From contig JAFMFP010000004.1 in NCBI GenBank assembly GCA_017856055.1, positions 1 through 44,868 of the forward strand: DNA of 44,868 nt, given 5' to 3'. Numbering within the stretch: the first letter of the stretch is position 1; each line of letters starts with the position of its first letter. The notes below the pieces were generated by a model. The model saw only the letters and a program-made list of their open reading frames with translations. It ran no database searches and was not told the origin of the DNA. Positions 31,997 through 40,196 of the stretch are shown here, piece by piece. The position numbers and the translations under genes are program-made. Origin of the DNA: Fidelibacterota bacterium. GTDB lineage: Bacteria; Fidelibacterota; Marinisomatia; Marinisomatales; Marinisomataceae.

Positions 31997-32932
31997 TTAA
32001 TATTCTCTTTCAATAAGATTAATCTCTGATGAATTACCAAAAATAATTTTGGAAAAAACTTTAATCGAATTTTTGTTGAATTTAACACCAGGAACCCACC
32101 CATCGCAAACACCTGTTGCTATAAAAAAATAATCTTCTCCTTTACAAAGTTCATTTTCAGACCAAATTTTATCAATTTGATTACCCAGCATTTTTTTTGA
32201 TCGATTAAGAAAAGATTGATTGTCAAAAATAAGCTTTCCTAAGAAAAATCCACCCAATGCTTTAACAGCAGCTGCTGTAATAACTCCTTCTGGGGCAGCT
32301 CCAATTCCATATAGTAAATCAACCTTTCCTTCCGCCGCTTCAATTCCGGCTGAAACATCACCATCAGATATTAAAATTGGTGTTGAGCCAAAATCTTTAA
32401 CTTCTTTTATCAGTTTATCATGTCTTTCTCTATCAAGAATGACTATCTTCAAGTCCTCAGGATTTTTCTTTAAAACCTCACAAGTGATTGAAAGATTTTT
32501 TTTAACAGAATGATTGATTGATAAATGATTTTTTAAGGATTTCTGACCACAAATTTTCATCATGTAAGTATCCGGAGCATTGAGAAGAGTGTTTTCTCCA
32601 GAAATAACTAACACTGTCATGGAATTAGGTAAATTATTTGCACAATTAGTTGTGCACTCTAATGGATCGACTGCAAGTTCTAGTTTCATCCCAGATTTAT
32701 TTTTACCAAGAATTTCGCCAATGAAAAGCATCGGAGCATCATCTCTTTCACCTTCTCCAATCACAACCTTAGTTGAGTGCTGATTTAAATTAAGTGCATT
32801 CCTCAAAGAATCAGTTGCAAGTTTATCCGCTAACTTTCCATCTCCCTTGCCTCTAACAGTTGCAGCAGAAATAGCTGCTTTTTCCGAAGCAATTAAAAAA
32901 TCTTTATAATTAGAAATAACACTATTAATCAT
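31997..32932 (-). CDS. glpX: Fructose-1,6-bisphosphatase class II (GlpX)
   Basis: VVIGEGERDDAPMLFIGE, AVDPLECTTNCA, LLYGIGAAPEGVITAAAVKALGG. Confidence 0.95.
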   Translation of the reverse strand: MINSVISNYKDFLIASEKAAISAATVRGKGDGKLADKLATDSLRNALNLNQHSTKVVIGEGERDDAPMLFIGEILGKNKSGMKLELAVDPLECTTNCANNLPNSMTVLVISGENTLLNAPDTYMMKICGQKSLKNHLSINHSVKKNLSITCEVLKKNPEDLKIVILDRERHDKLIKEVKDFGSTPILISDGDVSAGIEAAEGKVDLLYGIGAAPEGVITAAAVKALGGFFLGKLIFDNQSFLNRSKKMLGNQIDKIWSENELCKGEDYFFIATGVCDGWVPGVKFNKNSIKVFSKIIFGNSSEINLIEREY

Positions 32933-33446
32933 TCAATGAGTCAATTAATTTAAAAAAATCTTTAATTGTTTCTGGCTTGGAATACCCTTGAAAATATCCC
33001 TGAACAATACCTTCTTTATCCAATACATAGATATAGCAATCGGATTTATCATTGATTCCTAAGCTTTTATAGTACTTTTTAAGGGGGCCATAATATGTTA
33101 CTGTAAAGTCATGCAACGGCTTTGGAACGCCTCCCCTCATACCTCCATCAATCCAATTTCGAGCCATTTTCCATTGAGCTCCTAACATTGGTATTTCATA
33201 ATATAGAACTGACTGATTCAGACCATATTTTTTTAAAAATTCATCTGCCCAACTATTAATACAATATTGAGCTTGCTGTTTGAATGCAACTGATAGAACA
33301 GTGACTTGATTATTTAAATCATCAGGAAAAGTAACACTTTTCTCAGAAAGCGATATTCCTTTTATGGTTGGAAATTTTACACCAACTGGATTACTAGAAG
33401 CATTTAATATGCTAAATAACATGACTAGAAAATAAAACTTTTTCAT
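32925..33446 (-). CDS. Exported thioredoxin-fold-like protein, possibly ATP10-like
   Basis: Signal peptide MKKFYFLVMLFSILNASS; NNQVTVLSVAFKQQAQYCINSWADEF and CYIYVLDKEGIVQGYFQGYSKPETIKDFF resemble the ATP10 layout. Confidence 0.45.
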   Translation of the reverse strand: MKKFYFLVMLFSILNASSNPVGVKFPTIKGISLSEKSVTFPDDLNNQVTVLSVAFKQQAQYCINSWADEFLKKYGLNQSVLYYEIPMLGAQWKMARNWIDGGMRGGVPKPLHDFTVTYYGPLKKYYKSLGINDKSDCYIYVLDKEGIVQGYFQGYSKPETIKDFFKLIDSLND

Positions 33447-34168
33447 GATTTTCCTCTATTGATTAAAAACATTGGTAAATAAAGAAATAAAAATACTAAA
33501 AATCCAATTACGATTGAAGGAACTATATGCATTGGAGGATTTTGAAAAATCGCTGGGAAAAAATCCATAATTGATGCTCCCCCAGGAGGACTAGCCAAAT
33601 ACCATAAATTGGATTGATAATTTGGATCGGCAAAGATATTAACTACAAGATTGATTATGTAAATAAAAGGGAACATCATAAAGGCATATTTCCATGCATT
33701 TAACAAAGAATGAAAAGTTATTATTGGTTTGTAAATTTTTAAAATGTACATAATGCCAAAAAATAAAAGACCGTGACCAAAGAATAATGAAATAAAATCA
33801 ATATGTGGAAATCCAAATTCAATATCAGGAGTTAATAAAGCCATACATCCTCCTCCTAATCCCCAAAAATATGCAAAATCAAAAAACTTTTTATTTTTAG
33901 TGATTAAATACAGACCTGTCGCATACGATGAGATATGACATAAATGAAGCGGAATGGTATTTGACCATTTAAAATCACCTAGAACTGTTAAATAAAATGG
34001 TTTGAATAATTCATTGCTAATTAATAAGGCAGCTAGACCTATAGTAAATTTATTTATTGCATTATTATTTAATGATTTTTTTAATAAACCAGGTAACAAT
34101 AATGATATCAAAACAATTATTAATAATGTTTTAATATGTATCGGGCCAAATAAAATAAATGAAGTCAT
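33443..34168 (-). CDS. YwaF/TIGR02206-like integral membrane protein
   Basis: IPLHLCHISSYATGLYLI, FDFAYFWGLGGGCMALLTPDI, FFGHGLLFFGIMYIL. Confidence 0.75.
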   Translation of the reverse strand: MTSFILFGPIHIKTLLIIVLISLLLPGLLKKSLNNNAINKFTIGLAALLISNELFKPFYLTVLGDFKWSNTIPLHLCHISSYATGLYLITKNKKFFDFAYFWGLGGGCMALLTPDIEFGFPHIDFISLFFGHGLLFFGIMYILKIYKPIITFHSLLNAWKYAFMMFPFIYIINLVVNIFADPNYQSNLWYLASPPGGASIMDFFPAIFQNPPMHIVPSIVIGFLVFLFLYLPMFLINRGKS

Positions 34169-34200
34169 AGTTTTAATCTAGTTGTTTTCATATTAAACAA

Positions 34201-34641
34201 TCAAATAATCTCAAATAAAAACCCTAATAAAATAATCATTAGTAACCCACGTGATATCCACAAGATTGTACGGAAAAAATTAAATAATAGAAGTTTCTTA
34301 AAGGTTAGATTATCAAAAGCTTTCGCAAGTTGATTGTGAATAGGAACAATTCCTAAAAAAGTCAGAGCCCATATTGATAAAACAAGAATTAAATTAATCA
34401 GAAAAACTATACTTATCATATTGTCTTGATTGTTAAGGTAAAGAATCAATGAAGAAACTAATTCTACTAACATTAACGGAATGACAACGAAAGAAATTCT
34501 TTTAGAATGAAAACGATGAAATTCTTCAAACTGTCTATTTGAAACATATCGGAATGATGGATAGTGTACAAATTGAATGGTAAGGATTAGGCCAACTAAA
34601 ATAAATGCAGAGACTATGTTTAATAACAAAATATATGTCAT
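34201..34641 (-). CDS. Hypothetical membrane protein (about 4 TM helices)
   Basis: LTIQFVHYPSFRYVSNRQFEEFHRFHSKRISFVVIPLML; ATGA overlap with upstream SDR gene. Confidence 0.75.
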   Translation of the reverse strand: MTYILLLNIVSAFILVGLILTIQFVHYPSFRYVSNRQFEEFHRFHSKRISFVVIPLMLVELVSSLILYLNNQDNMISIVFLINLILVLSIWALTFLGIVPIHNQLAKAFDNLTFKKLLLFNFFRTILWISRGLLMIILLGFLFEII

Positions 34642-35405
34642 CGAACATAGCTTCCAGCATTGATATCAATGTTGGATCCTGTTCCATGATCAAAACCACC
34701 AGAACAAATCAGTGCTATGATAGGCGCAATATCTTTGGGCTCAGTCAATTCAGTCAGAGCAATATCTTTAACAACAAAATCTTCTCCATATTTATCTATT
34801 GATTTTTGAGCCATCGCCGTTCTGGTAAAACCTGGAGCAATAGAAAAAGCTTTTATTCCCTCTTTCCCAAAATTTCTAGCGACCGATCGAATAATTGCTA
34901 CCATACCTGCTTTAGATGCTGCATAGGCTAGGTAATCTTTGGTGTCTCCTCTAAACGCTGCTCTTGATGCGATATTGATGATTCTACCTGATTGATTAGC
35001 TATGAAATGTGGTAAAGACTTTTTAATTAATAGGCTTGAAGAAAGCAAATTAATGTTCATTATCTTTTCCCAATTATCAATCCATGTTTTGTCATCAAGA
35101 GAAATATCATTCATAATTGATGTCCCGGCGTTATTTATCAAAACATCAATTTTTTCCAATTCTTGAACAGAAAAATTAAAAAAATCAATGGTTTGATTTA
35201 AGTTATTAAAGTCTGCTTGAAAAATTTTGACTTGCTTAGGATATTGCTTTTTTAATTTATCAACTCCACTAGAATTATTATTATAATGAAGAATACATTT
35301 GGCACCAGATTCTAAAAGTAATTCAGCAGTTGCAAAACCAATTCCGCTATTAGCTCCAGTTAAAATGACATTGGTGTTATTAAGTTTAATTTCCATTAGT
35401 GACAA
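34638..35405 (-). CDS. Short-chain dehydrogenase/reductase (FabG-like)
   Basis: TGANSGIGFATAELL, LINNAGTS, YAASKAGMVAIIRSVARNFGKEGI. Confidence 0.92.
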   Translation of the reverse strand: MSLMEIKLNNTNVILTGANSGIGFATAELLLESGAKCILHYNNNSSGVDKLKKQYPKQVKIFQADFNNLNQTIDFFNFSVQELEKIDVLINNAGTSIMNDISLDDKTWIDNWEKIMNINLLSSSLLIKKSLPHFIANQSGRIINIASRAAFRGDTKDYLAYAASKAGMVAIIRSVARNFGKEGIKAFSIAPGFTRTAMAQKSIDKYGEDFVVKDIALTELTEPKDIAPIIALICSGGFDHGTGSNIDINAGSYVR

Positions 35406-35815
35406 CTTGCATTATATTTTTTCAATCTCCAATAATTATATGGCCAAGGAGTTATAAAACCTACAATTAACATTATTGGAACTGCATACCATACAATCAT
35501 AGCGCCACCAGTAAGAAAATAATCTGTCAAGTTCATTGCTAACTCCATGGCTATCATTGATATAAATGACATTCCGAAAGCAGTTTTTAAAGCTTCAGTA
35601 AAATTCATCTGTTTTGATAAGATATAAGTTTCCAACATGATACTAGTAGCTAATCCATTTATCATGGCTAGCAACATAACTTGCCATACCATCCAAGAAT
35701 GTTCAATTATTTGAAAAGCATAGATTGTACAAAAATCACCTATGGAGCAACCTAGCAAACACCAAGCAGTGTTTATAGCTGATTTTTTCCAAGTATGCTT
35801 GCATTTCCAGTTCAT
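35396..35815 (-). CDS. DUF4396-like membrane protein
   Basis: WKKSAINTAWCLLGCSIGDFCTIYAFQ, MLLAMINGLATSIMLETYIL, GFITPWPYNYWRLKKY. Confidence 0.7.
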   Translation of the reverse strand: MNWKCKHTWKKSAINTAWCLLGCSIGDFCTIYAFQIIEHSWMVWQVMLLAMINGLATSIMLETYILSKQMNFTEALKTAFGMSFISMIAMELAMNLTDYFLTGGAMIVWYAVPIMLIVGFITPWPYNYWRLKKYNASCH

Positions 35816-35880
35816 AATTTCTGTAGTTTTTTATATTAATTAGATTTAATATAGTAAATTAAAAACTATAAGGTAAAAAT

Positions 35881-36384
35881 ATGAAAAAGATTTTTGGTTT
35901 ACTTGCTTTTATTTCAATGATTTTCGCTCAAGATGTTTCTGAAAACTCTTATCTAATGGGTGGACAGATAGGTTCTGGAAGTTTTTGGGTCGGAAGTGAA
36001 ATACTTCAATATGATGTAGTTGGTGGAAATGCTCCTGAAAATGTACAGGGCGATCCTACTTTTACTTTAAAACCTGAACTTGGTTTTTTCTTTAGAAATA
36101 ATTTAGCTTTCTATGCCAAATATTATAAAGAAAATGGACTTGGTACTGAATATGGCCTAGGCTTAATGTATACCATGCCAGATTTTTACATCAATGGAGT
36201 TTTCAAAAATAAAGATGCTGATGATCAGCACATTCAAGGCACCATTGGAAAACTTTTTCAACTTGAGACATCTCCTGCCTATTTAACTGTTGGTCTTAAC
36301 TATAGTCTATATTCTGAAAATCAAGAAAAACAACTCCAACTATTGATTAAGGGTTTGTATGTTGGTTTTGGAATGACTTTTTAA
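35881..36384 (+). CDS. Small outer-membrane beta-barrel-like exported protein
   Basis: Signal peptide MKKIFGLLAFISMIFAQ; alternating strands ending with aromatic GLYVGFGMTF. Confidence 0.65.
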   Translation: MKKIFGLLAFISMIFAQDVSENSYLMGGQIGSGSFWVGSEILQYDVVGGNAPENVQGDPTFTLKPELGFFFRNNLAFYAKYYKENGLGTEYGLGLMYTMPDFYINGVFKNKDADDQHIQGTIGKLFQLETSPAYLTVGLNYSLYSENQEKQLQLLIKGLYVGFGMTF

Positions 36385-36403
36385 TTTTTAAGTCATCCAT
36401 TAT

Positions 36404-36640
36404 TTAGAGTTGCATCGTTTTTTTTCTTAAAAATTCAAGGTTTAGTGCGCTTACTATTGTTATAAAAAAATAATAAGAAGAAATATTAATTTTCATCCAA
36501 TGAAGTAAACTGAGGAAAATACTACTCAATAGTAAAAATAGATTTAAAAAAACTAATAATTTTAAGCTGATTGACAGTTGTTTAAAATAAAATCTTAAAA
36601 AAATAATCCAAGCTAGTAATTTACTTTTCATTTTCAACAA
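36404..36640 (-). CDS. Small hypothetical membrane protein (start may be MKSKLL at 36631)
   Basis: 78 aa, two predicted TM segments; overlaps SDR stop. Confidence 0.5.
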   Translation of the reverse strand: MLKMKSKLLAWIIFLRFYFKQLSISLKLLVFLNLFLLLSSIFLSLLHWMKINISSYYFFITIVSALNLEFLRKKTMQL

Positions 36641-37391
36641 GTTGACTAAAGCTTTTTAACCATTTTTCATAATCTGCTGACTTAAATTGAATATATTTTT
36701 TGACTTGTTGATGAGGTAAAATTAAGAACGATTCATCTTCAATCCCTTTTAAAGCGCATTCAGCAACTTCTTCGGGAGATAAAATTCCATCTATAAATAA
36801 AGGATGATCTCTAGAAATATTATCAGCTAATCTTAACATGTCAGTATCGACTAATTGAGGACAAAGAATAGAAATTTTAATTCCTTTGGAATCATACATT
36901 ATTGAAAAGTTTTCAGCTAAACCAACAGCTGCATGCTTTGTCGTTGCATACCCTAATGAACCATTCATATTTAATAATCCTGCAGCTGAAACAGTGATTA
37001 AAAAATAACCACCTTTATTTTTAATCATTTCATTAAATAAATTTCTTGCTGCATAAACATGGGACATAACATTTATTTGCCACATTTTGTCCCATTCATC
37101 ATTCGATATATCTAAAGTACCTAGTTTTTGATATCCAGCATTGGAACAATAAATATCAATTGATCCATCGTTTTCAATAATTTTTTTGATTACAATAGCT
37201 ACCTGTTCTTCATTCGTTACATCAACCATATAGCCATTCGCATTGTACTGAGTTGCGATAGAAAAAATGTTGGGAGAAATATCAAGTAAATGAAGAGAAT
37301 TTAGGTCTTCTTTAGCGAACCTTTTTACAAGACCAAGTCCAATACCGGATGCTGCTCCAGTGATAACTACATTTTTATTTTTTAGGATCAT
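36621..37391 (-). CDS. Short-chain dehydrogenase/reductase
   Basis: VITGAASGIGLGLVKRF, YCSNAGYQ, GYATTKHAAVGLAENFSIMY. Confidence 0.92.
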   Translation of the reverse strand: MILKNKNVVITGAASGIGLGLVKRFAKEDLNSLHLLDISPNIFSIATQYNANGYMVDVTNEEQVAIVIKKIIENDGSIDIYCSNAGYQKLGTLDISNDEWDKMWQINVMSHVYAARNLFNEMIKNKGGYFLITVSAAGLLNMNGSLGYATTKHAAVGLAENFSIMYDSKGIKISILCPQLVDTDMLRLADNISRDHPLFIDGILSPEEVAECALKGIEDESFLILPHQQVKKYIQFKSADYEKWLKSFSQLVENEK

Positions 37392-37403
37392 TGATTGAAT
37401 TTG

Positions 37404-37475
37404 TACCCCAGCAAGGACTCGAACCTTGAACCAATGGCTTAAGAGGCCACTGCTCTACCATTGAGCTACTGAGGC
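37404..37475 (-). tRNA. tRNA-Lys (anticodon CTT); 3' CCA not encoded
   Basis: Reverse complement folds as GCCTCAG TA GCTC-AATGGTA-GAGC A GTGGC-CTCTTAA-GCCAT TGGTT CAAGG-TTCGAGT-CCTTG CTGGGGT A. Anticodon CTT is at 37441-37443. Confidence 0.94.
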
Positions 37476-37515
37476 AAAAAATCTTAAGCAAATTAATGAA
37501 GTTACTAACTAATAA

Positions 37516-37728
37516 TTAAACTGCTGTAACATTGACGGCTTTTTCTCCCTTATCATCTGTTTCCACTTCAAATTCAACTGCTTGATCTTGTTTCAAGCTT
37601 TTAAATCCTCTGTCAGAATTGATATTGGAGTAATGCACGAAAAGGTCTGAACCATCCTCTTTAAGGATAAATCCATAACCTTTCTTGTCGTTGAAGAACT
37701 TGACAGTACCTTTGTGTTTATCGCTCAT
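37516..37728 (-). CDS. Cold-shock-domain protein (CspA family)
   Basis: [32 protein letters not shown]; 70 aa. Confidence 0.96.
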   Translation of the reverse strand: MSDKHKGTVKFFNDKKGYGFILKEDGSDLFVHYSNINSDRGFKSLKQDQAVEFEVETDDKGEKAVNVTAV

Positions 37729-37794
37729 TCTACTCTCTTTATTAGTTAATAATTTTGGTCAATATTAATTAGTTATTTGTCTATAACCAACAAT

Positions 37795-38358
37795 TTATAT
37801 TTTTTTTAAACTTGTTTCTGAAATCTCTGTTGAGAGTTTATAGGCAACATATAGCGAAATAGAAAAGCACAAATCTCCAATGATACTGTTACCATAAAAA
37901 GGAATTGCTAGAGTATAGCAATGCAACAAGCCCTGGAAATTCAAGGCATACATTCCACTCGAAACCCAAACCCCAAAATTACTTACTAGGAAAAAAATTG
38001 TTGAACCTGAAAGACTTAATCCAACAACTTTTGGGAAATTGACAGTTTGAAATAGTTTAGCTTTAGTTAAAAAAGCAAAAAGGATAATAGGAGAATAAAT
38101 CCATATAAATCCAGGAGTAAGAATCTGAAAATCTGTGAAATAACCAGCATAAATATAATTATTGACAATTAAGTCACTTAAAAACATTGCTATAACTGGA
38201 ACTAATAAAAACGAAATTCCTTTTAATAATTGAGATGAGAATACCATTAATCCAATTAATGGGGTAACATTTGGAGGATGTGGTACGATTCTTCCAAGAA
38301 CTAAAATCAAAAGAACAACTACAAAGATGAGATAATTTCTATTTGTTTTTAAGATCAT
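37795..38358 (-). CDS. DUF6580-like polytopic membrane protein
   Basis: ILVLGRIVPHPPNVTPLIGLMVFSSQL, MFLSDLIVN, SNFGVWVSSGMY, GNSIIGDLCFS; start overlaps the upstream Ni-SOD gene. Confidence 0.65.
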   Translation of the reverse strand: MILKTNRNYLIFVVVLLILVLGRIVPHPPNVTPLIGLMVFSSQLLKGISFLLVPVIAMFLSDLIVNNYIYAGYFTDFQILTPGFIWIYSPIILFAFLTKAKLFQTVNFPKVVGLSLSGSTIFFLVSNFGVWVSSGMYALNFQGLLHCYTLAIPFYGNSIIGDLCFSISLYVAYKLSTEISETSLKKI

Positions 38359-38800
38359 TTAAATGTGATTTTCCATGTTCATCAAAGTATAAATTAACAA
38401 AACTATTTAAGTTCGTTAATAAATTATTTGCATGACTCGTATCAATTGTTTGTTTGCATTTCATGGCATCAAGTAAAATTACATGCAATAGTTGCAGCTT
38501 TTGAAGATACAAACTATCTTTATCATTGATTTTAATTCTTTGAGTCAAAAAATATTCACTGATAATATTTTGAATTTCCTGAGCATGTTCTTCTTTGCTC
38601 ATTGTCCATCTTACTATTTGAAAACTTTGATTCTCATTCCCTTGATTATCTTTTATGAAATTCATTGTTTTGGTAATAGTCAAGACATGTTCTTCAATCA
38701 TCCTAATTCTCATGGCATCGTCATAAATACCACAGGGTAACTGGCAATGGGCCATGACTGTCGAAAATAAAAAAAGGAAGTATATTGCTATTTTTTGCAT
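38339..38800 (-). CDS. sodN: Nickel-type superoxide dismutase with N-terminal signal peptide
   Basis: MQKIAIYFLFLFSTVMA|HCQLPCGIYDD: Ni-hook motif H-C-x-x-P-C-G-x-Y-D immediately after a VMA signal-peptidase site, followed by a helical body. Confidence 0.88.
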   Translation of the reverse strand: MQKIAIYFLFLFSTVMAHCQLPCGIYDDAMRIRMIEEHVLTITKTMNFIKDNQGNENQSFQIVRWTMSKEEHAQEIQNIISEYFLTQRIKINDKDSLYLQKLQLLHVILLDAMKCKQTIDTSHANNLLTNLNSFVNLYFDEHGKSHLNDLKNK

Positions 38801-38808
38801 TCTAAAAA

Positions 38809-39912
38809 CTAATTAAAGTATTTTTTATAAACAAAATCAAAATCTTGATGAATTTTCTTCTCAAGTAAATTAAAATATTCTAAGTCGAAATTTTTATGTT
38901 CAGATGAATAATTAGATGGATCATATTCTGATAGCAACTCTTTAAAATGTTTCGATTGTTGTAAATCTAAAAAAGCTGAAACATTATTCATAACCCATTG
39001 AAAATTCTGCATTAAATCAGAGTATTTTATAACCATAAAGCTATCAGGTTTTAGCTCTTTTATTAATTTTTCAGTCTCTTTATACCATATTTGTATTTCT
39101 TTATATGCAGATTCACGATATAGAATTCTTTCATTAGTATTTAGTCTATTACCAAACTTAATTTTTTCTTGCATAGAGAAATATGACACTAAAACTTCTT
39201 TTGGATCTCTTATAAGAAATATCATCTTAATATTTTGAAAAGTAGACTGAATTGTTTGTCCTTTAAATATAAATGGGTTTGCTTTCGACAAAATTTGAGA
39301 CTTGTTACTTAAGTAAAGTTGTTTTTTCCAAAATTGCTTCAAAAAATCGACAGAATCTCGATGGCGATTCATATTGGATGAATTGTTAATTAAAAATTTT
39401 GATGAAAGATTGGAAAACTTTTTGTCAGTTTTGTACCAAGGAATGAAATGATTTGAAATCCATTGAGAGTCTAATCGATGAAGAAACAGAAGCATTTCAT
39501 CCTCTTCAATCTTATTAATTTTAACTGAATGCCCACCCTTTCTTCCTTCAACGCGAGTCAATTGAAATTTTACTAGCAAACAATAAACTGGATTCAAAAT
39601 TTTTCTCAAAATAATTGAAGGGAAAATATAATCCCAAGTAGTATTACTTTGAAATTGATCTAGATTTGACAAAACCTTGTGGAAAAAAGTTGTACCGCTT
39701 CGATTGACTCCCATAATTAACACAGGATTATTTATTTTTATTTCTCGAAGCGAGGGAATAAATATCTTATCCAAAAAAAGAAATAGAGAATTGATTAAAT
39801 AATAAAATGGATAAATGGTTAAAAAAAGAATAGCAAAAACAATTTTTCCACTCCTGAGGAGGACAATTATTGAAATTACAAAAAGACCCAACGTGTTATT
39901 TGGGATTTTCAT
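38809..39912 (-). CDS. Sulfotransferase-family protein
   Basis: PAPS 5'-phosphosulfate loop-like NPVLIMGVNRSGTTFFHKVL; IKMIFLIRDPKEVLVSYFS 3'-phosphate region. Confidence 0.85.
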   Translation of the reverse strand: MKIPNNTLGLFVISIIVLLRSGKIVFAILFLTIYPFYYLINSLFLFLDKIFIPSLREIKINNPVLIMGVNRSGTTFFHKVLSNLDQFQSNTTWDYIFPSIILRKILNPVYCLLVKFQLTRVEGRKGGHSVKINKIEEDEMLLFLHRLDSQWISNHFIPWYKTDKKFSNLSSKFLINNSSNMNRHRDSVDFLKQFWKKQLYLSNKSQILSKANPFIFKGQTIQSTFQNIKMIFLIRDPKEVLVSYFSMQEKIKFGNRLNTNERILYRESAYKEIQIWYKETEKLIKELKPDSFMVIKYSDLMQNFQWVMNNVSAFLDLQQSKHFKELLSEYDPSNYSSEHKNFDLEYFNLLEKKIHQDFDFVYKKYFN

Positions 39913-39921
39913 TACAAAGAT

Positions 39922-40077
39922 TTAGCTTTTTTTTGCTTTTGGACTTTTTTTCTTTGTTTCTTTTTTAGCAGAAGTTTCTTTAACAGGTTTATTTTTTAAT
40001 AGGGATTGTATTTTTGACTTTAATCTTAATTTTCTTTTCTTGTGCTTAATATTGACTAATTTCTTTTTCTTGTTCAT
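39922..40077 (-). CDS. 51-aa very Lys-rich basic protein (not in supplied ORF track)
   Basis: Translated by hand: MNKKKKLVNIKHKKRKLRLKSKIQSLLKNKPVKETSAKKETKKKSPKAKKS*. Start overlaps the upstream micro-ORF stop (ATGA). Confidence 0.65.
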   Translation of the reverse strand: MNKKKKLVNIKHKKRKLRLKSKIQSLLKNKPVKETSAKKETKKKSPKAKKS

Positions 40078-40184
40078 TTCCCTTTGTCTCCTTTAAAAAC
40101 CATTAGATATAATCCAATATGCGCAGCGACAAAAACAATAAAAAAGAAAATTGGAAATAACAAATCATGCCAAAAGTTGCTCAT
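40074..40184 (-). CDS. 36-aa single-TM micro-protein (not in supplied ORF track)
   Basis: Translated by hand: MSNFWHDLLFPIFFFIVFVAAHIGLYLMVFKGDKGK*. Fills the gap before the 51-aa ORF. Confidence 0.6.
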   Translation of the reverse strand: MSNFWHDLLFPIFFFIVFVAAHIGLYLMVFKGDKGK

Positions 40185-40196
40185 TTTTATACCTAC

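Noticed and set aside
32220-32783. 97- and 67-aa plus-strand ORFs inside glpX
   Set aside because: Antisense to strongly conserved GlpX.
38492-38740. 82-aa plus-strand ORF across sodN
   Set aside because: Antisense to the Ni-SOD gene, whose HCxxPCGxYD motif is decisive.
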